Of a DNA stretch of 32,577 nucleotides, positions 1 to 10,693 are shown piece after piece. The number at the start of each line of letters is the position of its first letter. The stretch's first letter is position 1. The translations under genes and the position numbers were made by a program. This DNA comes from an uncultured Bacteroidales bacterium. GTDB lineage: Bacteria; Bacteroidota; Bacteroidia; Bacteroidales; Bacteroidaceae. Below the pieces are notes generated by a model that was not told the origin of the DNA, ran no database searches, and worked only from the letters and a program-made list of their open reading frames with translations. Location of the stretch: NCBI GenBank assembly GCA_902799685.1, contig CADCBO010000026.1, positions 1 through 32,577 of the forward strand, written 5' to 3'.

Positions 1-976
1 CTGACACAAGACCTGTGATGCTGATCTCTGAACTCGTCAACGCAACGCCGTCATACTCCTTGCTACCGGAACCTGTCGTGACAACTACAGGACGAGGTGT
101 TATTCTCAGAGTATCTGTCAATGTCCCGTCATATACTCCCATGCCAGTGATATTGACAATATGCTCACCGGCATTGGTACAATCGTCAGGCAATGATACA
201 GAATAATCCTTGTTCTCTACCAACGTCTTGGATTCACCATCTTTCACAACGATTGTGGGAGTCAAACGAACGCCAGTATAGGTCTCAGAAGAGATACTTA
301 CACTGATATCAGCGTTTGAAAACATCTTTTTCAGAGCTGTAGTGACAGTTACCTCTTCAAAAGGCATGGTGAATGAGTAAACTCCGTTTACAGGAATTAT
401 CTCATGCTCAGAGCCGTCATTGTAGCTGGCTGAAGCAATACTGTAACCTGTGGGAGGTACAAGAGTAATGATTCCGCCAGGCTGGGCATAAGCAATGTTG
501 CCGCTTTGGTCATAGGCTCCGTTTGCGATAATGCCTTCGTCTCCTTCAAACGTCAGTTTCTTATCCTCATGTATGTCTATCACATAAGGAGTTTTGGGAG
601 AGCCAATACTGCCATTGAAGATATATGTCTGTCCGGCATCTATCTCATATGTCCTGTTCTCAGACTCTACAAATATCTTGTAGAATATCTTATCACCTGT
701 ACTGTTTCCATATACAGTTAGATAGGCCACTCCAGGACGATTGGGATCACTGGGAGTACCCTTTCCTCTAATCTGATCGCCACAATAGACTGCTACCACC
801 ACATCCTCAAGCGCATTGTTTCCCTTCAATACCTTTACCGCAACTGTCATATTCCCATAAAAGTCATGGGAATTAACATCTGGAAATGGATCGACAGGAT
901 CAGCCCAGAGGCCGGCACTCCAAAACAGGAGTGCCAGCATGGATGCTAATCGGATATAAAAGGTTGTTCGTCTCAT
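1..976 (-). CDS. Secreted protein with MBG-type repeat (C-terminus missing)
   Basis: An open frame of 325 codons runs from an ATG at 976 to the left edge without a stop, so the gene is partial. The start MRRTTFYIRLASMLALLFWSAG reads as a Sec signal peptide with likely cleavage near GLWA-DP. Residues ~34-130 form a beta-rich domain with a GVAYLTVYGN core ending in GSPKTPYVIDI, homologous by eye to two stretches at the C-terminus of the upstream giant protein. Residues ~300-325 (TPRPVVVTTGSGSKEYDG) look like the beginning of an MBG-type Ig-like repeat common in Bacteroidetes surface proteins. Its ATG overlaps the TGA of the giant gene (ATGA), implying translational coupling and a shared role at the cell surface. 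Function is unknown; an adhesin or surface-layer role is inference. Confidence 0.8.
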   Translation of the reverse strand, partial: MRRTTFYIRLASMLALLFWSAGLWADPVDPFPDVNSHDFYGNMTVAVKVLKGNNALEDVVVAVYCGDQIRGKGTPSDPNRPGVAYLTVYGNSTGDKIFYKIFVESENRTYEIDAGQTYIFNGSIGSPKTPYVIDIHEDKKLTFEGDEGIIANGAYDQSGNIAYAQPGGIITLVPPTGYSIASASYNDGSEHEIIPVNGVYSFTMPFEEVTVTTALKKMFSNADISVSISSETYTGVRLTPTIVVKDGESKTLVENKDYSVSLPDDCTNAGEHIVNITGMGVYDGTLTDTLRITPRPVVVTTGSGSKEYDGVALTSSEISITGLVS

Positions 977-3900
977 CTTACAAGTTGCTTCTGTCCATTG
1001 ATAATGATAATCTTATGGTCAGTTGTACCTATTGGCTGAGTAATCCTACGACCTTGGAGATCATAGACAGATTCATTATCATTCATCAAAGCCTTACCGA
1101 AATCAAACACAATCGGATTCAATGGCGATCCGTATATGGCATCTGCCTCATAATTGATACCGATGTTGGAGTCAATTACATTATCACCTTGGGCAATCTT
1201 GAATGTAAGTTCAGTTGCATCGTCACCAGGTATGGTAAGATATGCTATACCCTTCTCATTGGTTACTGCAACCGCACGGCATTCACCGTCAGCGAATACT
1301 CCAAGCTCGATATTTGCCATCGGAATGTTGCCACTCATAACCCTTGCAGCCATAATGGCATTACTGGAATAATTGCGGAAGTCAACCGGCTGGAATGTGC
1401 GCGAATTATTATCTGCCTCAACAGATTCGCCTCTTGTCTGTGTACGGCGTGAAGCATGAGATACTGAAGAACCGGGATAACTGAATGTCCTTATACTATC
1501 AGTATTGACCATATAACCCACACCAGGTTCCATCATCATGAGCGAACCTGCCCACTCGTATTGGTCATAATAGCTTACACCATACTGTCCCTTAAGAATA
1601 TCGCCATTCTTCGGACTCATCTCGGCAAAGGCATCAGTAATGGATGAAATCTGACTGCCATAGTAACCAATCCAGTTCCAGCCCTTGCTCAAGTTAATCC
1701 TGTTATCAGAAGGTTGCACTGTTTGTCCTACTATACGTAATGTACGGTCAGCCTTCATCTTTATGGCATACATCTTGACATTTGACAAAGTGTCCAGACT
1801 TCCACCCCATGCACCATTCTCATATGACAGGTAACCATCATCCTGGCTCTTGATTGTCTCAACATCATCGGCAATCTTCCTTAAGAGTGATTCCACTTTC
1901 ATGGTATCGGCCTTTACATAGAATGACAGCCAGTTCCAACCCTCCTTAAGTTCTGTAGATTGCTCAATCTTGTTGTTTGTGGTAAGCACTACAGGATTTG
2001 CATATGATCCTTCCAGTGTAAGTGGTACAAACTTTATGGCTGATTCAACTTCCACTTCAGGATATAGTGTACCGGTAGATGCATCGTATGCACGGAAGGT
2101 TACTTCATTGTCGTTCTCGTTGTTTCCATAAATATCCAATGTCACATAATAGCTGTCATAACGGTTGCTATATACAGGATGTGCTATACCGCGACATTCC
2201 TCACCTATAAAGGCTGCCACAATATCATCACTGTCATCCATAGGTACGCCCTGAACCATCATACGACCTATCAAGTTCATGGAGTTCTCAAAGTTATTAA
2301 CGTTGACTCTCCAATCCGGAACCTGACCCGTTATAGTGATGTTGAGAGTAAGCGGTGTCTCTATTCCGTTATTACTCTTAAGATAAATTGTCTCCTGATA
2401 TTTGCCGATTGGAGTGGCAGGACTTACCGAGAATACGACATCTGTCTCACACAACGGATTGGTTGTACCATACTCGCTGCTTACGGTGAGCCATTCAGGC
2501 ATACCGCTCAGAGTCCACATCTGCTGAGCGCCACTCTTGTTGATGATTGAAGCGTAAATCTCACCGCCGGACTTGACCTTCTGCTCAATGTTTTGTTCAT
2601 CCTCATCCCAAACCAGTTCTTTCTGGTTCACAAATGCGCTCCAAACTGCAGGTACTGAATAGTTGCCGTTCTCATCACGTACATCACGTACAGTAAAGTT
2701 CAGAGTGCAGCCCTCAATGGTAGCAGGATCCTCATCAATGTTGATGACCACCTTCTCATTGCTGGCTACGAAGGTAAAGCTTACGTTGGTCTCGGTAGGC
2801 TTCTGACGCATTGCGGGAGCCTCATCGGAATAGCTCAAATCTGCAGTATATCCGCTAGGAGTCAACATCAGAGTGCTCAAATTGCTGGTCAAGTCTTTGG
2901 CTGTTCCTACTGATACCACCTGATTACCCTCATCAAGAGTCTGAGTCTCAAATGGATAGTATGCTATAAGTCCGTCCTCACTGCCGGTCAGACGTACCTT
3001 ACGGTTTTTAAGGAGCATATCACTATTCATTGTAGCGTTCCAGACACGCACCTCATCAATCTGTCCTGTGAACGGCAGACTGTATGAATAAACTGCTGTC
3101 TCTGCCGATACTGTAGTTCTATGAATACCTATCAGCAAATTGTTGGTATTGATTGCACCTACATTCGATGAACTTGTAGTCAAGCAACGAACTCCATCTA
3201 CATATACCGCAGTTGCACCCTGACGCAACACATTGACTGCAATATGATGCCATGCATTGTCCGTAAGATTCTCAGCATTAGTTGTAAAGGTCAAGGCTTC
3301 AGTATCATTATATACTTTCTTTCCTGTAAACTGAAGTTTGCCATCAGCGGTAACATAGAGACCTATCTCGCCCATCTGCATAATCTGCTGGTCAACGCTT
3401 TGCTTAGCACCGCGCATCCAGAACTCAACTGCATAGTCGTCATCAACACATACAGGCAGACTTGATGCATCTATGCTCAAATAGTGGCTGCCATCCAGGA
3501 CAACGCTCTTGTTGGCGTTGTTCAGATACCATGTGGCAGCACTCATTGTCATGTGACGGTTGCGTGAATAATCGCGGATGCTTGTTCCTTCGCCCTCGTC
3601 CATCTTCCAGTAACCTATCAGATGACGTGTTGACGGGTTCTTGGTCTTACTGCGGTTACCCAGTGCAGTTGTCAGGTCATGGGCCTCATCCCAGAGCAGC
3701 AACTCATGGATAGAACCAGTCATACCAACTCCTACAGATAGTTTTCCATTACCATTATATTTGACAACCTTCTGATCCTCAAATAACTTGATGGTATTGG
3801 CATCTTCGGCCAAACTTGCGTTGAGCACGCTTCCTGTAGTAGTATTCTTGTAACTAACGGTCAGGAATGCCCACTTACCGGTAGTAATAGCGTTATTAGA

Positions 3901-6900
3901 TGTATATGACTGTCCGGCAATATTCAACACCAGTTTCTTGTTGGCATCAATACCAACTGTCATCTTTGATGTAGCATTTCCATGGCTGAGCAATGTACCT
4001 GCACCTGCATTTGCCGGGATGTTAATCCATGCATCAAATGAGAAGTCCTTACCAGCCAGATTGATATCAGCCTCAGTAGAAGCTGTAGCAGCGGTATTCT
4101 CCATACTCAATGCTGTCCAATGAGCAATCGGCTGACCATTCAGCACACCGGTAACCTTGAAGTTGGCAACCTTGGTAAGTTCACCCTTGATGATCTCCTC
4201 ATTGAAGGTCACGCTCAGGTCATCACCTATATTCAGGATACCGTCTGACGGCTCAGGCTGGCCAAGCGGTGTGGGACGCTGCATATCCTTGACCAGAGCA
4301 AGCTCCTCGCTGTAACGATATACCTCATCTGTACCGTTTGTGCTGGCAGAAACCACACGGAACAAGTACTCGCCATCAGAGTACGAAGCCATGGGCAGTG
4401 TGTAACTTACGCTGGCTCCTGTTTCAGGAAGTTTAACCTGGTTTCCGGTAGGATTGCCAAGTACATACTCCTTAAACTGTGTCCAGCCGGTAGCACCCTG
4501 TTTCCTGAACTCAAGACGGAAAGCCTTAAGATTATTGTAGTTACGGTCAAAGTCCTTGAAGGTAAGAGTAAGGTCAGTTCCTGTCTGAGTGTTCATTATT
4601 GAATTTGACAGAGCCAAAGACACTGGTGATGAAGAAGGTGTAAACCTGGCCTTGATAAACACAGTATCTGCAATGTCCTCCGGCTGGGACTCAGAAGCGA
4701 ATACAATTCCTATTCCCTTGCCATAAAGTTCATTACCCTGTACTTTATTACCGTCATAAATCAATATACCTGTCTGAGTCTGCTTTAACTGAAGTGCTTT
4801 GGAGATAGTCTGGCCACCGGGAACATTGATACGTCTTCCCTCTGTCAACACCTGACCATCCACACTGATCTGTGCACCGTCGGGATTTGTTCCGTCAAGT
4901 ACGAACAACATGTATGTTACATCCTTGTTCACCTCGCTGGCATTGCCCAGACGCAGGGTGTAGTTAGCAGCCGAGCCTGTAGGTACATCACTCATGATAG
5001 GAACATCAACATCAATCTGAGGCACCTCAATCTGCATGGTAGCCTCCATGATGGTAGTACCGGGCTGGTAGTACTTTGTAACCTCTTTTCCTTCATACGG
5101 AGCACTGGTCTGACCGCCACGTGTACGGAAAATCGGACCATAGTCATCATAATCATACACATCAACGGTAAGAGCATCGTTTGTTCCGGACTCTGCCAGT
5201 GTGTAGCTGAAAACAGTCTTTTCGTTCTTGCTACCTTCAAACTCCTCCTTCAAACCGATTTTGGTCTCATTCATGAATTCAAACAGCACACCTGTCTCAT
5301 CAATTACTGCACCTCCATTAAAGCCAAGCTTGAAACCGATTTCTCCATGTACCATGAATTTGCCACCATGACTCTCGTTGGTCTCAACGGTTTTGTTAAT
5401 CTTTGAACCGGCATCAAAAGAGAAATTAGTAGCATTCTTTTCGCGGTTTTCAAAAGCTTTGACTTTATGCTCTTCATTCATTGCCAGTATTTGTTTCCAC
5501 TGTGCTATCTGGTTATTATACCAAACAATCTTATCTTCGGTGAATTCAGCACCTTCGGGAGCATACATATTATAAGACGGGCCCTTAGAGCTGATTCCAC
5601 CTGTAGCTGATGTACCCCAAATATCCTTATCGTTATTATTGGAACCTAGTCTGTGGTCATCTGCTGTAAGTGTGGTAAAATAAATGGGCTCTGTGCCTGT
5701 ATTCTTATAACCAACAGTATCACTTGGTGAGACATTCTTAGTCAACAATGCATTGCGGTTCATCTCAAGGTTAGGCAGAAGTTCTGTCTCAATGTAGTGT
5801 TGAGAATAGTTGAATGCAGTTGAGAAAGAAAGACCCGTTGTCAAAATCTCATCAAGGTCCAGTTTAACCACACTGCCATCACGATGGAAATCGACATTGC
5901 GTGCTTTACCAAATATGATATTCGTAGCAGAACCTATATATACGTCACCTGCAGAACCCACAAAATCAGGATCGTCACTGGTTGAGATGGTTTTTGTATT
6001 TTCAACCGTTCTTGTCCAGGAATATGCTCCTTCTGCCTCAACCGATGTTGTAATACCCACAACCAGATCGTTGTTGAACTTGGTCTCATTAAGAACAGCC
6101 ACACCTATACCTGAAACCGTTTTAATATCTGAACCCAATTTGGTTGTAGTTGTACCTTCACTGGAGGATGAGAAGTTTGCAGTGACGACATTGCTTAATG
6201 TCGTTATGGTTCCCGATGTCCATTCAGAATATGAATTTGAACCTGCCGGGTCACGCAGTATCATATCAACCACATCCGGACCTGAAGTTATGAAGTTGTT
6301 ACCTGTAGGCAGGGAACCTAAGATGACACCTTCCATACCACTTTTCTCCCACGGATAAGTACGGCCGTCAATATCATATGTCATACTTATGGTACGAGTG
6401 TACGGAGCTGTAATGTTAGGCATACCTGCTGTCCAGACATAAGAAGCTTTGCCTAAACTGTCCAATCTGAGCTGATTGCTCTGCAAATCAGCAACCTGTC
6501 CTGCAGCAGCGCCGTTAGTTCCATCAACGTCATATCCCGCTGCAACAAGTTCATCCGTAGAAAAATCGTTGACAAAAATTGGTTGTTGGTCAGAAAGGGC
6601 ATTGTCAATGGTCACCACAAGGTCTGCCAATGGAACATGATCCTTGACCGGTGTAGCACCATCAGGATTGGTATATTCTTCATATGCTTCAATATCGAAT
6701 GCATAGCTTTCACTTTCCTCAAATATTGCACCGCCATATTTATAGCTTACAACATCTCCATTGACAGAGTAAATATCATTAATTGCCAGTTCACCAAGAT
6801 TATCCTTGATTTTATAACTCTTGATACCGAATGCTCCATCGTTTATACCGGTAATAGAATCCTCATGATCTACCTGTACTACATTGAATACCGGATCACT

Positions 6901-9900
6901 GTGATAGGTCTGTCTCAAAAGGGTATTATAAGTGTACAACTCATAAGAACCATCGGCATTATAAAGCGTATCGCTATATTCCGTCTGGCAGTTGGACAAA
7001 TCAACTGTTATTGAATTACCGACAATAGCATTTGAGCTTAGAACCTTCATGTCAGCTATCTTATACTCTAAAGGAGGTACCATGGCCGAGAACTCGCCGG
7101 AAAGGGAATCCGTACGGATGATGATCTTACGGCAGTCGTCTGCACCGGCACCACGCCATGCCTTACTTGCTATATTATTTGTAGCTGATGCGACAGGATA
7201 TATAATTGAATCGGTTTCATAACTGAAAGTCGTTTCATTTTCAACCCTTTTCACATTCATACGAGGTATTTCATTAAGCGGCGTAAGCACAAGTTCAACA
7301 ACGCCAATGTTATTGTTGCTTAATCCAAAGCCAACGTTCTTTTTGCCCTCGATATCTCCGCCTACCACACGGCCGGTAAAGTTTACAAGAGTCTTATCAA
7401 CAAACTCCAGATTCTTGATTTCACTGTTAAACGTACGCTTATATCCCACACCGTTGGGGTCAGCCGGATATCTGCCGGCATTGACAAACTCGTGTCCACT
7501 CTTCTTTACTGTAATGAAATGGTCTCCTATAGGTACACTGATAGTGAATTCTCCGTTTTCATCGGTCGCAATAATTTCACCATCCTTTGAGCATATGGTA
7601 CCATCTACATATAAGTAGGCTCCCTCAAGCGGATAGTCTGTATGTTCATAGAACACCCTACCGCTGACTGGGAATGATGACACATCCTCAAAGTCAACTC
7701 CACTGTGGTTCAGTGATGACAGACTGATAAAGCGGGACATCATAGACGGGGTAAATTCATGAATTCCCAAAACAGGTATGACACTATAAGCTGTTCCTTC
7801 ACCCTGGAAATGGATACCGCGAATAGTATAATTTCCGTTTACGTCAGTATAAGCCATCAGACTCAACTGTTCCTCTGAAGGAATTAAGTCAGAACTCTTG
7901 GCAGAAACCTTCATTGAGGCATGACGTCCATTTCCTACACCGTTTTTCTTTGAGAAATCATAGGCAACAGTCTGGTTACCCAATCCTTCATCAAACGGAT
8001 AGTAAATGGCAAGTCCATCCTCGTCACCGGCCATGGTGCGGTTATAATTTCGCAGTATTTCCTTATCTGAAATCGCTTTGGTAAAGAAACGGAACTCATC
8101 TGCAAATCCTGCAAAGCTATTATCAGATGCAAAATCCGTTAGTATATTAACACCATCAACCTTAACACTATCAACCTTATTGCCAAAGAACAGATCCTTT
8201 GCATCCGATGAACCCCAGATCTCGGCTGTAGGTTGAGCTACAACCTCTTTAAATATTGTATCAGCCTTGATCAATCCCGCAGTCAGTTCCATGGTACTGC
8301 TGTTATATACCAATGAGATATGGCTCCATTCATTGGCTGGAATTGCCAATAATGAATCGGAACTGATTACAGCATTTCCAATGGTACCGGCAAGATTATA
8401 TGAATAGACAGAATCATTGTCTATTTTCTTCACATTGCATTTTAATGTAATATTCAGGACATCTTTCACAAAAATAAGCTGATATTCATCGTTCTTAGTT
8501 TTCATTAAATCCTTCTCGGGATTCAGATACATCTGGAAAGAGAAATCACGGGAGAACAATGACTTCATTGTTTTTTTGTCGCTGGCGTACTTCAAACCTG
8601 AATAATGACCTCCACTGAATCTGAGTGAATGCATACCGCTTGACAGACTACCGTCTGTTGTCTGTTGTTTCAATGCCACTTTTACACCTTCAACAGCTGT
8701 GCCGGTTCCATAAGAGATATGACCGCTGACAACACCCGTCGAAGCACAGAATCCGTCTGTTGTCTGTTCGTCATCCACAAATCTTACTATTTCATTGGTG
8801 GCGCTATCCCTCTGCTCGCTCCAGATTACTATTTTATAATTATTAAAGCTACCGGGTAGAGCCGTCACGTCATCATAACTGTAGCTTGATACAGTACCTG
8901 AAGTAGAATAGATGTCAATCCAATCATTTTCATCAGTGCTCCCCAATGGACAACGCTTTATGATGAAATTTGTAGCTTCAGATCCAGCCTGTTTTACAGT
9001 CCACTGTAATTTCACCATACCGCTATAGTTTCCACGAGTAGCTGCGAAAGTCTTGATCTTGGAACCACCGACTCTGGCTCCTTTGACTGGACTAATCACC
9101 TCCTTATCCATTACGGTTACCTTTAACCGGTAATAGTAAGTAGTGTTTTGTGACTGATTTTGGTTATCTGTAAATGAACCATCAGCTTTATCTTTTTTAT
9201 TCACTGTAACCGAACCTATATCGTTCCATGTGCCACTTTTAGTATCTTCGTCATAGTCCACACTACGTTGTACAGTTAGTGTATAGGTTTTACTTGCACT
9301 GGCATCTTTTAGAACGTCATGAGTCCAATGCAAGTCTATTCCGTTGTCTTTATTCTCGGTAGCTGAGAATTCGGTAAATCCCCAACTTGGTATTATACTA
9401 ACCTTCTTGGATGCACTCAATGACGCAATCGGATCGCCGGTATAGTTCTTGGGGATAAAATATACTTTTATTACATCCTCTTTTAACAAAGAATCAGTAG
9501 AGTATTCCTTTATTTCAATCTCACCATTGCGAGTTGTGTATTTTGTAACAGTAACAGACTTATCTGTAGCCATATTCTTTATTAGCCATGATCCTTCAGT
9601 GCTTCGTCCGCCTGATGCACCAGGACTCCATGATATTTTGACTTTCTTTGACCATTCATCCGTTACTTCATATGAAACGTTATAAGGATAAGCAAAACCT
9701 GCAACCCCTACTTCGAACCACTTATACATTATCATGTCTTGTCCGGTGTTCATTTTGTAATTCCAATTATCCACCTCAAATGCGACCGGACAACTATATT
9801 GAACTGGAACTGTAGCACCTGTTGAATAATTAAAATTTTTTACTTTGGCCTGAGGACCCTCACTTTTACTGAAAGAGGTTTTTCCCTGACTGAATTCTTT

Positions 9901-10677
9901 TTTTCCGGAAGAATCAAAATCATTTGAATAACCCGAAGGTCTTGAATTGCTTTGGCTGTAGATACCTACTGTTGTGGGGCCATATTTACTTACAAGACTA
10001 CCACTTATACCGGTTTTCTCATAATCAACCATTGTTAGTGTAGGATTGGTTTTCCAGACATCATCAGGAAACGCTGCGGTGGTCACTGTATGTGAATCGC
10101 GATATGTTCCGCCTTTATCGTTAATCTGCCAATATCCTCTAACCATAACAGTATGTGTCGCACCAACCTCCCATCTTTTTAGGAAAATATACATTTTTAC
10201 ACGGTAACGACCTGTTGCACCCTCTTCCTTATAAGGATCGTAGAACCTGATTGCAACATTCTTTTCAGTCGCATTATCATAATAGGTGTGGACTGCTTCA
10301 TCCGAAGCCTCAGGGTTATCACATTTCCACCAGCTGTCTTGGCTGGTTGTTGAAGATGCCGTTTTCTGATGGGTATTCCATGCCAATTCAGGCATAGGAG
10401 AGCAAATGTAATTTCCATCCACCCACACTGACGGACCCGGATTACCACCATAATCCGCAGTAAGGTTAAAATAGCCGTCACTACCAGTTGCATCAAAATA
10501 GAGCAGGTCCACTATGATGTATGGCTCGTCTACAGATGGACTATGAACAACTTTCATCATATTATCGTCTCTAAAACGCACAGAGGCATTCATGACACTA
10601 TTGCCTCCAGACAGGCACACTAACAACAACAGCAGCATCCGCCGCAGTTGCCTCAACTTTAGTTGTTTTACATTCAT
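973..10677 (-). CDS. Giant secreted multidomain LamG / FN3-like protein with C-terminal sorting-like tail
   Basis: A 3234-residue protein if started at MNVKQLKLRQLRR, the start followed directly by a basic stretch and the hydrophobic signal core LLLLLVCLSGG. In-frame starts at 10713 and 10779 would add residues that overlap the small upstream gene. Visible layout: Fn3-like beta domains (~370-650); LamG/concanavalin-like domain 1 (~680-895, ending IYYPFDEG); a carboxypeptidase-regulatory-like domain (~1005-1060); an unrecognised central region with ILRDPAGSNSYSEW (~1470) and a Ser/Thr-rich stretch; LamG 2 (~2180-2356, YWKMDEGEG) and LamG 3 (~2393-2576, IAYYPFE); a ~100-residue domain (~2787-2897); tandem ~86-residue GWNW repeats (at ~2913 and ~2999); a second copy of the ~100-residue domain (~3095-3194); and a tail VYDLQGRRI..IIIINGQK resembling Bacteroidetes surface-protein C-termini. 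Probably exported and surface exposed; adhesion or glycan binding is inference. Confidence 0.9.
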   Translation of the reverse strand: MNVKQLKLRQLRRMLLLLLVCLSGGNSVMNASVRFRDDNMMKVVHSPSVDEPYIIVDLLYFDATGSDGYFNLTADYGGNPGPSVWVDGNYICSPMPELAWNTHQKTASSTTSQDSWWKCDNPEASDEAVHTYYDNATEKNVAIRFYDPYKEEGATGRYRVKMYIFLKRWEVGATHTVMVRGYWQINDKGGTYRDSHTVTTAAFPDDVWKTNPTLTMVDYEKTGISGSLVSKYGPTTVGIYSQSNSRPSGYSNDFDSSGKKEFSQGKTSFSKSEGPQAKVKNFNYSTGATVPVQYSCPVAFEVDNWNYKMNTGQDMIMYKWFEVGVAGFAYPYNVSYEVTDEWSKKVKISWSPGASGGRSTEGSWLIKNMATDKSVTVTKYTTRNGEIEIKEYSTDSLLKEDVIKVYFIPKNYTGDPIASLSASKKVSIIPSWGFTEFSATENKDNGIDLHWTHDVLKDASASKTYTLTVQRSVDYDEDTKSGTWNDIGSVTVNKKDKADGSFTDNQNQSQNTTYYYRLKVTVMDKEVISPVKGARVGGSKIKTFAATRGNYSGMVKLQWTVKQAGSEATNFIIKRCPLGSTDENDWIDIYSTSGTVSSYSYDDVTALPGSFNNYKIVIWSEQRDSATNEIVRFVDDEQTTDGFCASTGVVSGHISYGTGTAVEGVKVALKQQTTDGSLSSGMHSLRFSGGHYSGLKYASDKKTMKSLFSRDFSFQMYLNPEKDLMKTKNDEYQLIFVKDVLNITLKCNVKKIDNDSVYSYNLAGTIGNAVISSDSLLAIPANEWSHISLVYNSSTMELTAGLIKADTIFKEVVAQPTAEIWGSSDAKDLFFGNKVDSVKVDGVNILTDFASDNSFAGFADEFRFFTKAISDKEILRNYNRTMAGDEDGLAIYYPFDEGLGNQTVAYDFSKKNGVGNGRHASMKVSAKSSDLIPSEEQLSLMAYTDVNGNYTIRGIHFQGEGTAYSVIPVLGIHEFTPSMMSRFISLSSLNHSGVDFEDVSSFPVSGRVFYEHTDYPLEGAYLYVDGTICSKDGEIIATDENGEFTISVPIGDHFITVKKSGHEFVNAGRYPADPNGVGYKRTFNSEIKNLEFVDKTLVNFTGRVVGGDIEGKKNVGFGLSNNNIGVVELVLTPLNEIPRMNVKRVENETTFSYETDSIIYPVASATNNIASKAWRGAGADDCRKIIIRTDSLSGEFSAMVPPLEYKIADMKVLSSNAIVGNSITVDLSNCQTEYSDTLYNADGSYELYTYNTLLRQTYHSDPVFNVVQVDHEDSITGINDGAFGIKSYKIKDNLGELAINDIYSVNGDVVSYKYGGAIFEESESYAFDIEAYEEYTNPDGATPVKDHVPLADLVVTIDNALSDQQPIFVNDFSTDELVAAGYDVDGTNGAAAGQVADLQSNQLRLDSLGKASYVWTAGMPNITAPYTRTISMTYDIDGRTYPWEKSGMEGVILGSLPTGNNFITSGPDVVDMILRDPAGSNSYSEWTSGTITTLSNVVTANFSSSSEGTTTTKLGSDIKTVSGIGVAVLNETKFNNDLVVGITTSVEAEGAYSWTRTVENTKTISTSDDPDFVGSAGDVYIGSATNIIFGKARNVDFHRDGSVVKLDLDEILTTGLSFSTAFNYSQHYIETELLPNLEMNRNALLTKNVSPSDTVGYKNTGTEPIYFTTLTADDHRLGSNNNDKDIWGTSATGGISSKGPSYNMYAPEGAEFTEDKIVWYNNQIAQWKQILAMNEEHKVKAFENREKNATNFSFDAGSKINKTVETNESHGGKFMVHGEIGFKLGFNGGAVIDETGVLFEFMNETKIGLKEEFEGSKNEKTVFSYTLAESGTNDALTVDVYDYDDYGPIFRTRGGQTSAPYEGKEVTKYYQPGTTIMEATMQIEVPQIDVDVPIMSDVPTGSAANYTLRLGNASEVNKDVTYMLFVLDGTNPDGAQISVDGQVLTEGRRINVPGGQTISKALQLKQTQTGILIYDGNKVQGNELYGKGIGIVFASESQPEDIADTVFIKARFTPSSSPVSLALSNSIMNTQTGTDLTLTFKDFDRNYNNLKAFRLEFRKQGATGWTQFKEYVLGNPTGNQVKLPETGASVSYTLPMASYSDGEYLFRVVSASTNGTDEVYRYSEELALVKDMQRPTPLGQPEPSDGILNIGDDLSVTFNEEIIKGELTKVANFKVTGVLNGQPIAHWTALSMENTAATASTEADINLAGKDFSFDAWINIPANAGAGTLLSHGNATSKMTVGIDANKKLVLNIAGQSYTSNNAITTGKWAFLTVSYKNTTTGSVLNASLAEDANTIKLFEDQKVVKYNGNGKLSVGVGMTGSIHELLLWDEAHDLTTALGNRSKTKNPSTRHLIGYWKMDEGEGTSIRDYSRNRHMTMSAATWYLNNANKSVVLDGSHYLSIDASSLPVCVDDDYAVEFWMRGAKQSVDQQIMQMGEIGLYVTADGKLQFTGKKVYNDTEALTFTTNAENLTDNAWHHIAVNVLRQGATAVYVDGVRCLTTSSSNVGAINTNNLLIGIHRTTVSAETAVYSYSLPFTGQIDEVRVWNATMNSDMLLKNRKVRLTGSEDGLIAYYPFETQTLDEGNQVVSVGTAKDLTSNLSTLMLTPSGYTADLSYSDEAPAMRQKPTETNVSFTFVASNEKVVINIDEDPATIEGCTLNFTVRDVRDENGNYSVPAVWSAFVNQKELVWDEDEQNIEQKVKSGGEIYASIINKSGAQQMWTLSGMPEWLTVSSEYGTTNPLCETDVVFSVSPATPIGKYQETIYLKSNNGIETPLTLNITITGQVPDWRVNVNNFENSMNLIGRMMVQGVPMDDSDDIVAAFIGEECRGIAHPVYSNRYDSYYVTLDIYGNNENDNEVTFRAYDASTGTLYPEVEVESAIKFVPLTLEGSYANPVVLTTNNKIEQSTELKEGWNWLSFYVKADTMKVESLLRKIADDVETIKSQDDGYLSYENGAWGGSLDTLSNVKMYAIKMKADRTLRIVGQTVQPSDNRINLSKGWNWIGYYGSQISSITDAFAEMSPKNGDILKGQYGVSYYDQYEWAGSLMMMEPGVGYMVNTDSIRTFSYPGSSVSHASRRTQTRGESVEADNNSRTFQPVDFRNYSSNAIMAARVMSGNIPMANIELGVFADGECRAVAVTNEKGIAYLTIPGDDATELTFKIAQGDNVIDSNIGINYEADAIYGSPLNPIVFDFGKALMNDNESVYDLQGRRITQPIGTTDHKIIIINGQKQLVR

Positions 10678-10693
10678 AATTTTTATTTGTTGT

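Noticed and set aside
886-1452. 188-codon plus-strand frame opposite the giant gene
   Set aside because: Lies wholly antisense to the giant gene's C-terminus and the next gene's start; composition (many Cys, Ile, Tyr) is that of a shadow frame and no domain is seen.
5810-6358. 182-codon plus-strand frame
   Set aside because: Antisense to the central part of the giant gene, no promoter or family resemblance.
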